The notes beneath the pieces are model-generated. The model saw only the letters and a program-made list of their open reading frames with translations. It was not told the DNA's origin and made no database searches. Source: Seminavis robusta (Eukaryota > Bacillariophyta > Bacillariophyceae > Naviculales > Naviculaceae). Taken from it: a stretch of DNA of 64,000 nucleotides. Position numbers and translations under genes: made by a program. The stretch covers positions 95,124-159,123 of the forward strand of contig CAICTM010000038.1 in assembly GCA_903772945.1 (NCBI GenBank). The letters run 5' to 3'. Shown piece after piece: positions 9,960-19,844 of the stretch; positions within the stretch are counted from its first letter, which is position 1, and each line of letters starts with the position of its first letter.

Positions 9960-11348
9960 TCATGATGATTTCTGATCTCGAAGTTGTTGTTGTCCAGCTG
10001 CGCTATTGTTTTCCTTCTCACATGGATCCGATCGATTCATGATCTGCTTTCGCGCACCCGCAAAGTTGGTCCTTAGTTTGGGCCCGCGAATTGTTGTTCC
10101 GTCGTTGATCATTACTTTCTTGGTAGTACCGTTGTTGGCCGTAGCCGGCAAGTTAAACTCGAAGCCATAATTTGGAATGCACTCCAGCTTCCACAAGCTT
10201 GGATCAGGTTGCTGCAGCATCTCTCCATATCCCAGCTGATGCATCAGGTCACCAACGATGGAATTGACTTTTTTCAGCAAGTGTGGTGGATACCTTTGTA
10301 GCGACTTTCCAATTCCACCGGACCTTGGTTTGTAGGCACCAACAACGCTTTGGCCTTCTTGTACTTGGACCGTTTGCTTGATTCGAGTTCTGAAAAATGA
10401 CATGTTGTTGACTTCCAACACGAATTGCACCACCCTCTCTAGCACCTGCTGGGGAAAGCGGAGCAGATCCTCATACCGTATCAATAGCACGGGCATTTGC
10501 TGTCGCAAATGTAGCCAATATTGATGAAACATGCGCCAGACGTAAGCCTCTTTGACCACCATGCCCTCGAAGATCATCTTGCTTTCCCGCCTTTGATCTT
10601 CCGTGAGCGACGTAGTATGAGTATTGGTCATCATTAAGTTGAAATAGCTTTCCAAGGCGTCGTATGGATTTCGGACCAGCAACACAGCTCTGGACGCTGG
10701 AAAGACGGGATTGCCGACTCTCTCTGGATAATGGGTCTTGACAAACTGAACACATTGTGCAGAGACAGCAGCCTCGCCGACCAAATCATGCTGCGATAGA
10801 CCTCCTCGCATATCGCTACCAGTGACTCGTAGAGTAACTCGTTCAAACAGATTACGCAGCAAGCTGTTGCCTGATCGAGGATACGAGGCCAAGACAGTGA
10901 CCGGTCTTGGACACGGAGAAAAGAGAAGGAGTTGCAAAGACGGGTCGGGCAGTGCTGTTTGATTGTTAGACTTGGATCCGCTTGCTGCCACCAATGCCCT
11001 CCACTCTTCGATCGCAAGTTCAAATGTTGTTTTGTTGACTGCATATACAGCTTCATTGTTTGAGCCATTCCTGTTGCTTGCAGCAAGACGTCGGCATAGG
11101 ATCTTTGTGTTCAACCTAGCTAGCAAAGTCTCAGCGTCCGCCACGATAAAAGTGAGGCGCTTTTGGCTCGGATCAGTGCACTTTGCAGATTTTTCCTCGT
11201 TTTCTCGCTGCCGTTTGAGAAACGATCGAATACGAGTATCGATCGCGGCCAGGTTGTCTTGGTCGTCCTTTGAAAGGAAGACGGCTACTCGAGCAAGCAG
11301 CCCTACCGGGAGAGCGACGTGTTTACCATTGCGCTTAATAAATTTCAT
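9960..11348 (-). CDS. PAPS-dependent sulfotransferase-like protein
   Basis: 462 residues. I start at ATG 11348 (Met-Lys-Phe-Ile-Lys); fourteen further upstream codons are open but begin with TTG. The 5'-phosphosulfate loop is clear: SYPRSGNS at residues 155-162. The 3'-phosphate motif RAVLLVRNPYDALESYFN lies near 220-237, with a downstream RYEDLL motif and a KPRSGGIGK segment before the C-terminal helix. Known reaction: transfer of sulfate from PAPS to a hydroxyl, often of a glycan or protein; the substrate cannot be told. Membrane sulfotransferases usually have an N-terminal signal anchor; none is obvious here, so an upstream exon may be missing. The Lys/Gln/Asn-rich C-terminus is probably disordered. 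Confidence 0.85.
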   Translation of the reverse strand: MKFIKRNGKHVALPVGLLARVAVFLSKDDQDNLAAIDTRIRSFLKRQRENEEKSAKCTDPSQKRLTFIVADAETLLARLNTKILCRRLAASNRNGSNNEAVYAVNKTTFELAIEEWRALVAASGSKSNNQTALPDPSLQLLLFSPCPRPVTVLASYPRSGNSLLRNLFERVTLRVTGSDMRGGLSQHDLVGEAAVSAQCVQFVKTHYPERVGNPVFPASRAVLLVRNPYDALESYFNLMMTNTHTTSLTEDQRRESKMIFEGMVVKEAYVWRMFHQYWLHLRQQMPVLLIRYEDLLRFPQQVLERVVQFVLEVNNMSFFRTRIKQTVQVQEGQSVVGAYKPRSGGIGKSLQRYPPHLLKKVNSIVGDLMHQLGYGEMLQQPDPSLWKLECIPNYGFEFNLPATANNGTTKKVMINDGTTIRGPKLRTNFAGARKQIMNRSDPCEKENNSAAGQQQLRDQKSS

Positions 11349-12265
11349 ATCTATACTAGTGGCTAGGAGCGCACCCCTACCGTATTGCAAATGTAGCCTT
11401 CGATGGTGGACTCAGCTCAGCTCGATGAGTGGACGCTCTGCAGTATCGGATAATGTCAGAGGGCTCCAATAATTGAACAAGGCGTCAACAAAGAAAAATT
11501 CAGAGTCTTGTCCATGCCGAGTGATTACTCCCACGCAAAATTTTGAATGGAGCAACTGCGACTCGACTCGACTCACTCGATCTCATCTCACTTTGGGTCC
11601 CGTTTACCGGTACATGTACCGGTATCGTCTGCACGGTGCAGATTAGTGTACTAGTCCGGGTACGGTAGGGTACTTGCAGCGATAGCTATAAAACTCGGGT
11701 GGTGCCGGTAGCCGCTTGTTGCATTACTTGCACCGGTAGAGGCGTCATGGTCGCTCCGAGGAAGTTGTGGCTGTGGAGCTACTAAAGATTCCGTTATGTT
11801 CGCGTCGTTGGATCGAATCCGTGATCCACTAGGCCGCCACTAGAACAAGAGCAGCCTGTCATGGTGGAGTAGTGGCAGCCAGGAAAGAGGACTGGCCGCT
11901 GTGCGCCTCTGGCCCTGCATGAGCACCGGCCGCTACAGTCGCCGTTCGACGCCAAATGAGCGAAAAAGCGTGGCTGATCAAGCCAAGTCTCCGTTGGCTC
12001 TTGAAGCCTGCCTCGCTAATCTAATCTGGGATGGTAGAACTAGACCCTTCTAGTGTTGACAGCAAAATGAATTCTATTGGGTACTGCATTGATAGTGGGT
12101 AGATAGCTACGGGTACCGGTATGGGAATGGAATGGAAGATAGAGGCGGATGCACTTGTTTGATACTGAGAGTACCTTCCTATCGATGCCGGCACCACGTC
12201 TGTTCCTGCTCTGGGCGTTTTCAGTTGGTGGTATATCATTTTCTCATTGTATATCCCTGATCTCC
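11349..12265. other. Intergenic stretch
   Basis: Contains ACTCGACTCGACTCAC-type repeats near 11570 and several GGTACC words. No gene found. Confidence 0.5.
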
Positions 12266-12562
12266 TCATTGTTGCTGTGGCTCCAGCAGCTTTTCTTGTT
12301 GTGCCTTGATGGTTTCTTGAAGAACAGGAAGCTCCATGACCCCCCATGAAGTGATGGTATCCAGTCGGTTTGAATTTGAGTGTGTATAAGGAGAGAGAGT
12401 TTTGTGGCTGAAAGGAATCCTCATGACGGGATGATCTTCCTGCTTGGCAACATCCTTGACAGCAAGGGGGGAAACAGAGCCCGATATTGTGGATAAGGAT
12501 TTGCAGCTACCCATGCTACCGGTATTCTTGTAGACCGCTTCGGTGGATTGACAGCCGCCCAT
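12266..12562 (-). CDS. Small protein with N-terminal acylation motif, paralogue 1
   Basis: 98 residues from ATG 12562. It begins Met-Gly-Gly-Cys-Gln-Ser, which fits N-myristoylation at Gly2 with palmitoylation at Cys4. A second in-frame Met at residue 17 (12514) is followed by Gly-Ser-Cys-Lys-Ser, an equally good signal, and this second start aligns with the start of the paralogue at 13810-14160. The rest shares two blocks with that paralogue: DVAK..EDHP..R (residues 37-48) and LDTITSWGVME.P.LQE.IKAQ (67-88), the latter predicted helical. Between them it is Ser-rich. Inference: a peripheral membrane protein with a short C-terminal protein-binding helix. No family recognised. Confidence 0.7.
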   Translation of the reverse strand: MGGCQSTEAVYKNTGSMGSCKSLSTISGSVSPLAVKDVAKQEDHPVMRIPFSHKTLSPYTHSNSNRLDTITSWGVMELPVLQETIKAQQEKLLEPQQQ

Positions 12563-13809
12563 GATTATGCGTGTACCTGTATGTAGAAGCTTGATTCGAT
12601 TCTTTTATTTGCAAGAAGCTAATTTTATGAGCCTGAAGTTGGGCAGAGAGGAGCGTTTGGCTGCTGCCAAACAAAGCCGCCCACATCTTGCATTGTTGGC
12701 TGCAAAAGTCTTCATACTACTATAGCTATAGTCGTCACTGCTGTTTCAGTTCCATTGCTTTGTTCCAGTGTCTCTTCCCCCTTGAGTGGCAGAACAACTT
12801 GGAATCGATCTAATCTTTGAGCATAGCTACGGTACCACCTCTGGAGTACCGGGACGAGTAGCTAGACTTTGCTGGTTCGGACTGTGACTGCCCCCCAAGC
12901 TCCAACGACAGGAGAAACATAGTGATCAGGGTAGATGTGGTAAACATCAATATTCAATCAAGCAAATTTCATTTAGAATGAATACCGCATCTACCGGATT
13001 CATATCACCAGTGTCCAAAGTCGCCGGAATCTTTATTCATGCCTCTGGACACTGACACCTTCCCGCTGCTGGAAAGCGCCACAAGAGGCCTGGCCATTGA
13101 TTCCATCATACGAAGAAAGCGGACTCGGACATTTTGGCATTCATGCCGCCTCTTCACCAGTACTAGCTAGTATGTTGGCTAGAAAGAGGAGAGGTGGTAC
13201 CGGTACATGTACCACACCTCTGCTCATGTCGCCTTTGAAATGATGGCTCGCGCGCCACATGAGATTATGCATCTCTGCAGCTTCTTTCTGCTATCCTGCG
13301 TGCTACATACATGAACCGGTACGAACCACCCAAATCCAAAGCTTGTTCCAATCAGAAACCAGATACGTATTGGAAGTGGCTAGCTAGTAGCTAGAACTTG
13401 CTTGTTGCTTGGTGTTGCCCGGCTGCAGTGTGACATCAGTCCACTAATGATATATATTAGTTTTCATCCGGCTCAAAGCGCCGAAGTGCTGGAGACAGAC
13501 TATTGCAGAAGCACAGACATGTATGTCATTACTAAGCACATGTATGTTATCTGTTATTAATTGAAAGAACTACTCTGATGCAACGCCTCGTACGGTGCGG
13601 TATCATGGCTGCATCAATGAAGGAATGGTGTACTATGTGCCAGCTGGTGGATTCGATTCCGGCGGGTATGAAGTTCTTGGTGCACTGTAGAAAGTAGAAA
13701 GATAGAAGGGCGGGGAGGACGGTGTGCTAGCAGTCTGTTGGCCTTGACTCCTTTTTCTTGTTGGATTCTTGCTTGACAGGATTGGTTGACCCCAGTTATA
13801 CACAGGCAT
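12563..13809. other. Intergenic stretch between paralogues
   Basis: Scattered CTAG and GGTACC words only; no gene or long repeat seen. Confidence 0.5.
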
Positions 13810-14160
13810 TTACTGTCTCGTGGCTTGTGTTGCTGTTGCTGTTGCTGTTCCCTGCTGTTGTGCTTGCTGTGATTGTGCCTTGATCATTTCTTGCAGTGCG
13901 GGAATTTCCATGACTCCCCAGGAAGTGATGGTATCAAGTTTGCTTGGCTTGGAGCGTGAATGGGAAGGAGCTTTGCTGGCAGCGGCGGTCATTGGAGGAG
14001 CCACGCTGCCACCATCTTCCGACTCTCGGACTGTGGCAGTACTCATGCTCATACTTGGGCTCCTACTGGTGGGATGATCCTCAAAAAGCTTGGCAACATC
14101 ATTCGCGGCGGCTTCAGAAGCTGAAGGAGACGCAGAAGAAGAGGATTGGCAGCTACCCAT
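13810..14160 (-). CDS. Small protein with N-terminal acylation motif, paralogue 2
   Basis: 116 residues from ATG 14160, beginning Met-Gly-Ser-Cys-Gln-Ser: Gly2, Cys4 and Ser6 fit dual N-myristoylation and palmitoylation. Block one, DVAKLFEDHPTSR, is at residues 21-33. Block two, LDTITSWGVMEIPALQ then EMIKAQ, is at 75-96. The middle is Ser/Ala/Pro-rich with basic residues (SRSKPSK) just before block two. The end is Gln/Thr/Ala-rich. It lies 1.25 kb upstream of paralogue 1 on the same strand, which fits tandem duplication. Conservation of block two against drift elsewhere suggests it is the functional part. Function unknown. Confidence 0.75.
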   Translation of the reverse strand: MGSCQSSSSASPSASEAAANDVAKLFEDHPTSRSPSMSMSTATVRESEDGGSVAPPMTAAASKAPSHSRSKPSKLDTITSWGVMEIPALQEMIKAQSQQAQQQGTATATATQATRQ

Positions 14161-16201
14161 GGTGCAAAATAAAGCAAGTTGTTGAAAAGTTGGTTGTGAT
14201 TGTGGTCAAGTGTTGGATTGTGAGGTAATTGGTGGCTAGCTGGAAGTGTGTTCAGTTTTGTTTTTGCCACCGTGTAGTGCCGGTAGCGACACAAGATCCA
14301 AGATTGTGTGGGTGTGTGGGTGTGTGGGTGAACGGCAAGAAGACAGTAGAAGTCCAAAGTCAGCCAAGACAGAATGGTTCACAGAAGATTGATCCCACTG
14401 TACTGCAGTACTTATCAATGGGTCACAGCAGTGCCCGCTTCCAAGAACGATTCCAAAGCTGTAGTTTAACCAATAAATCATCTGTAACTCTCATGATTAG
14501 ACTATTCTATCATTTCCATGTTGTTCTAATCCTTCGTACCTGGAACCTTGCACTAATGACCAAATTGAAGACTGCTTCCAAGCAAATTAAATTTTTAATT
14601 GATAAAGATATTGATAGGAATGACCTGATTGTGCAATACGGGGTCGATAAGTCGATAAGTAAGTCAACTGTGGAGTTCCACCATGGTTCCAGATGGCAAA
14701 AATCCATCAGAGCACATCGGATTTAGCATTAGGAGCCAGTTGTCGTTGTGGGGTTCTTGGGCAATTATAACTTCCGGCATCAAGAGCACTAAGTCTTCTA
14801 AAGAACCGAAAGCAACACTATGCAGCTTGGTTGGTATTTACTCTGTACTGTTTATTCCTTACTGCCATGATTTCAGTAAAAGGAGCAGTAATGGCAGTAA
14901 TGCAGTAATTCCTCAGTAGCAGTATTCATACACAGTAATTTAGAGCCAATTGAAGGCAGTAAACTACAGTAATTGCAGTAATAAAGGCTAATTATTTTAC
15001 TGTCATTTACTGGATATTCCTGTTGGATAGGCAGATTACTTACTGCATTGGATTACTTACTTCAGTAACTAGGGGGCCAACAATGGCAGTAATTGGACAG
15101 TAAGGAGCCAGTAACCCGGATTTACTGCAGTAAAATTAAAAGTACCAACCAAGCTACGGTGTGCAGCTCTCGTAGTGGAAATAAATTCTGGGAAGGCTTT
15201 TCTGTCTCACCAAAGAAGCCACAGGAAAGTCCCGCAATCGCGCCAAGCGCCAAATCCTACCCATAAATCCGACATTACTGTACGCCTGCCCTTCGGAGAA
15301 TCAATCCTACCGTGCCCCTACTAGTAGCTAGACTAGTCTATTCAATCCTGTGTCGTAACATTTTTAAACGGTACCGGCACACCGGTACGGGCGATGTTTC
15401 GATGTTTCGGTCTGTTTCACATTTTCGACGAGGAATTGTGGTCTACCGTACTACACAGGCAAAGCTCACAAGAGTAGAAAGAAGCGACAGGCTGCTAGCT
15501 AGTTCATACGTGTAGGCAGATTGCAGCGAGTAGCGCTCCATAGCAAGGTCGAATCGACCTTGAATCAGAGCAGCTACAGTATGGTACGGTACTGGTACCG
15601 GTACGGTACCTCGTTTCAATTGTGAGAAAGCAGCATGCAAGGCTGCGACATTGCTACTTTTACAGAGTTCTGATCTACTAGATTGTGCCATACCGAACGA
15701 CTTTGAATATTTAGTTGCTGCAGGTAAGTGGAACGCAATGGAGAAACACTGGCAGCACTAGCTTGCTTTCGCGGAACCGGCATGGGAGCATGGCTGGATG
15801 ACAGTAGTCAAGATTAGAGTACGGTACACGTGTACCGAACAAAGCAATGACAGGCACCGCCACTTTTGACTTGCTAGACGCGCTGCATCTGAGTGTCGCC
15901 GGTGTAAACTTCGAACGGGATCGCTGTGCCATTACATCATTCGTACGGTAGCCCTTTACTGGGAACGATGCTCTCTACTAGGACATAAGTTGCACGGTCG
16001 CGTACCAAAGCCGTTGCTTGTTGTTTCGTACCTGAGCTACAGTCGTACAGATATCCCCGTACCGTACGACCCCGTAAATCTGTGATTGCAACAGTGGGTG
16101 GTCGCTAGGCTCTTGGTGGATTGAATACCCCTACGTCGGTACCCCTACTTTGTATTGATCCACTCGCAAGGAAAAACGTTTGTCATCAGCCATGGTATCC
16201 A
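14161..16201. other. Intergenic stretch with a MITE-like element
   Basis: Holds a TGTGTGGG run near 14307-14330, the inverted-repeat element at 14824-15155, and many GGTACC words from 15360 on. A 165-codon frame at 14229-14726 has no domain-like content. Confidence 0.5.
14824..15155. mobile_element. MITE-like element with 13-bp terminal inverted repeats
   Basis: AGCTTGGTTGGTA at 14824-14836 is exactly inverted at 15143-15155. The 332-bp interval has no coding potential but is packed with the hexamer CAGTAA and its complement TTACTG, more than fifteen copies in both orientations, able to form many alternative hairpins. A convincing target-site duplication is not visible, so mobility is inferred only from structure. 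Confidence 0.55.
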
Positions 16202-18422
16202 TCAACTTCTCGGTGTCAAATCGCTTCGCGGTTCCCAAGATACATGTGCTCGTACTACATGTATGGTTTCTTCTTCGGTACCAGCGTTTGAGTCCGAAAC
16301 CTGCTCTGGACCACAGTCATCTCCGTCGTCGTCGCTGATGCTGCCAGCTTCTTGACACGTCGTCAAGGGAGACGAGCTTGGCGGGGACTTGATGTCTCCA
16401 GACGATAACTCGAGTTCGGATACGGGTTCTTCAGCAGATGCCAAAGCCGGACGCGACAACACTATTGATGATGAAGCTGCAGTGTCATCATTGTTCGTGA
16501 TGCTGTCGTTTTCTTCCATGTTGATGTTGGCTCCTCTACAACATGAAGTGTTGCTTTGAGTGTTTCTCGAACTCGTATCCACAATATGGACAGGATCGTC
16601 CAACGCGGGATCTGTGGAGGTCATTCGGGGAACATCCACAACTCGACGTCGTTGTCGTATCGAAGGGACATCCTCCATGACAGCTTTTCGTAGAATTGTA
16701 GTCCAAAAAGGCATTCCCTCGTTCCTGTGTCTACCGTGTTTTGTTGCTGACACTGTTGCTGATGATGAAGCTGGGAGGGCTTCAGTTGTCGTAACGGTAA
16801 CAGCAGCAGTCCTGCTGGAATGATCAATGTTACAACTACTTTCGGGGTCGTGCCTGCTGGATGGTTCGTCTTCATCATCATTTGCACGATTCTTCGTCGT
16901 CGTCTGCACCCGAGTCGAAACGTTGCGTGCTGATGATTGGCGATGCCGTTTCATGTCATTATGTTTGAAATACCGTTGCCATGCCTTGTACCGTGGGCGG
17001 AGAAAGACAATCGCATTGAGTGCCCCTTGGAGCGGCATACAGAGCGCCAAAAAGAACAAGAGGGTATAGAATCCGGGTTGACCTCTATTGAAGTTAGCAT
17101 CGGTGACATTGACGACCACCGTAGCCACCACAGGAAAGAAAAACGTGTTACAATACGCGGCCGTGTACCAGAAAGCTTGTCGTGCCACATCCTTGAGGCG
17201 CTGGTCCTGTTGCTCTTGCTGCTGATGGTGGTCGTTGTCGGCGCTAGATTGTCGTCGAAAGGACGGCTGCCTCCAGCTGGACATTCTTTGCAGCCCAAGG
17301 GAGATGGACGGCCGGAACGTAGTACTAGAGGATGCAGCACTTGTAATAGCCCCCGAAGGAAATTGATTGGAACTGCCACTGGTGGCAGCTGGGTTCGTGT
17401 GGTGCTGTGGTGGGGACGACCATCGGCGAGACGAAAATCGTTGCGATCTCCTGAAGTTTTCCCGGACGCGTCTCGTCAGAGAAATCGTGAAGGAGATGCT
17501 GATAACCGCAAGAATGAAAATCGTAAAGATGCTGCATGGAAGGTGAAAGCATGAGTAAGATCTCCAAATGTTCATGATGCTTCAATTATGGCATGGTTTT
17601 GCCCTTACCTGATCCTTCCAATGTGGAATCCTACCGTCGGTTCACAAGCACTGAGAGTATCATTATAATTGGAAGTACCGGTACCGGTGCCAGTAGTACT
17701 GTTGTTGGTGGCATTTTGTTGCTGACAGGCCGGGTTTTGCGGTGGGGGCTTGAAGAAGCAAATGCCTAGAAAGGGATGGGCCGCGTAGCCGTCGGTGAGT
17801 ATTCCCGCGAGAGCGAATTGGAGAGAGACTATCAGAGCGGTGGCATGTGCGGCAATCAAGAGCCAGTGGCTTCTCTGCTGCGCACCACAACAAGTACCAG
17901 CTCGTTGTCTGGTTGCTCGTACAGTTCTCCAAAAGTGTATGGAAATGAAGCAATTGTAGAACGCCGTGCCAGTGGCAGCACAAATGTACAAAAATGCACT
18001 CGCAGAGCAAGTGGCCTGATTTCCTAGAGCCCACGGAACGTCAGGTAGGGAATCTTTTGGGAGCATTATTGTGCTTGTGAGGAGAGCTGAGGATGCAATC
18101 AAGTCGGAGAGACTCAGGCCAAGCAGAAACTGGTGAAGGGCGTCCCTTCCCACTAGCACTGCTTGCGTCCTTCGTTGGCGCAAGATACATACGATGATCA
18201 GGGAAGATCCAACCAACGACAGTAGACTAGTGCAGATGCACACCACTTGCAATAGCACAACTAAATAGATTAGAAACGAGAAACCACGATACGGAAACCA
18301 CAAAGATCCGAAGCAAGGAAGGAGTAAGCACTTAAGATGCCAATGGAATTGAAAACAAACTTCATCACAAACACAAAACATCACTTACACTGCCCATAAG
18401 ACAGTGGAGTGGCAGTCTTCAT
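16202..18422 (-). CDS. 7TM receptor of the diatom GPCR type, three exons
   Basis: Exons 18422-18389, 18260-17609 and 17531-16202 join in frame to 671 residues. Donors GTAAGT at 18388 and GTAAGG at 17608 and acceptors TTTAG and TGCAG are canonical; introns are 128 and 77 bp. The short first exon (Met-Lys-Thr-Ala) removes an unlikely Cys-rich start that reading through intron 1 would give. TM1 is about 12-38, TM2 52-78 with LSLSDLIA, TM3 90-115 preceded by WALGNQATC, TM4 135-158, TM5 229-248, TM6 348-371 and TM7 382-405 with MPLQGALNAIVF then RPRY. The third intracellular loop is long (about 250-345, Ser/Gln/Arg-rich). The C-tail of over 260 residues is acidic and Ser/Thr-rich, suited to phosphorylation. 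The layout fits the rhodopsin/cAMP-receptor-like clan; the ligand is unknown. Confidence 0.85.
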
Positions 18423-19844
18423 GGCCAATGGCAGCTACTAAAAGCAAGGACCCACACGGGGTATTTTCGATCCAAGGATCTCGAGGCAAATTACCGGCAA
18501 ATGCTGCAGCGATGATCGATTACATGTACTAGTACTCCATTACTGGGTAGCCACTGGATAGGTGACACAAACAAAGGGCTGGAGACGCACACGAAAATGG
18601 ATTCGTCGTTGTCCTTAACCTTACTGTGTTTGATTCATATAAGCCATTGGAGCTGTATGCTTTTTAGGAGCCGCAACCGCAAGCCTCCATTCAAGCTACA
18701 TGTAGCTAGCTAGATTTCTTTATCATGGACTGAGCTCGAAGAGCCGACCAATACAAACCCAAGACACACCAGCTAGTTGCTGAAAACTCTGCTCTGTCAG
18801 CCCAAGAAGCAACACACGTCTTCGGGATGGCTGGGACGAAGTCTTGCGGCAGCTGCGCCAGTGCTTTCTTTGATCTTCTTCTAGCGTGCATAGCTACTGG
18901 AGACCCTAAAACAGTGCCTGCAGTAACGGTACTGTACCAGTACCGGTAGTGAGCCGCCAGCGGCGGTGGAGAAAATAAAAGTTTAGTTTATGGTTAGTGG
19001 TCCAGTGTCCAGTGAGGTCGAGTCATTGGAAAGAGTGGGCTCGTGGGCTCGTTATTCTTACTTGTAGAAGGCTCGGAATGCGAAGCAACGTCCGCACCAA
19101 AGGGGCATGGATCATGGTGGAACCATATTTATCAAGAATAGATTTTTCAAAAGAGAACATGGCAGGCAGCATTATTGACTACAAATTTGGCTTTCCAGGA
19201 GAGATGAGGAACTCTCTATGTGGCCGCACTTAATCGTAGCAACTCGTTAGAAAAGGGAAATGGGCCACAGGAAGTACGAGCTATGAGTAGCTAGCTAGAG
19301 TAATACTACGTTCTGTTTTCTGGGCATCGTCTAGCTACTAGCTAGCTAGTCGTTGCTTGGCTCTATCCACCTGGTTCAGATCCGAGTTCTTGATTCTCGC
19401 AATGCTTGTGATCGTGTTGTTTTGAAGGATAGTCCGATGTGATCTTGACTTGGTTGTTTGACGGGAGTGGGATGAATGTGGGAATGCAGCGGAAATGAAA
19501 AAATCCACTTAGATCCAAACCAGCAAAGTATCTTCAACCCTAACCTGCAGGAGTCATCCACAAACTTCTTCCAGCTCCGGGAGTTGCCAAAGTCAGACTC
19601 CAGCTTGCTCCAGGTTGGTTGGGTTTCAGGGAGCCCGAGGGCAGCTACCCAATCACAATCCTAGGAAGCAATACTGGCCACTAGCTAGCTAGTAGCTAGC
19701 TTGCTAGAAGTGAAGAGCTGGAAGTCCTTTTGATTGTTTCCTTGTGTTTTTTAATAAATTTACTGTTCAAAACATGCTATGATTCGTACCTACGAAAAAG
19801 CAACCTTTCCATGCCCGGGCCCCGTATTGTTTTGTGTTCCTATT
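18423..19844. other. Intergenic stretch
   Basis: CTAGCTAG clusters at about 18708, 19290, 19330 and 19680. No gene supported. Confidence 0.5.

Noticed and set aside
11740-11850. Possible tRNA (GGATCGAATCC resembles a T-arm)
   Set aside because: No matching acceptor stem, anticodon arm or D-arm at the right distances.
14229-14726. 165-codon plus-strand frame
   Set aside because: Crosses GT-rich simple sequence; no domain, signal peptide or splice support.
16937-17554. 205-codon plus-strand frame opposite the 7TM gene
   Set aside because: Overlaps exon 3 and an intron of a well-supported receptor; no recognisable content.
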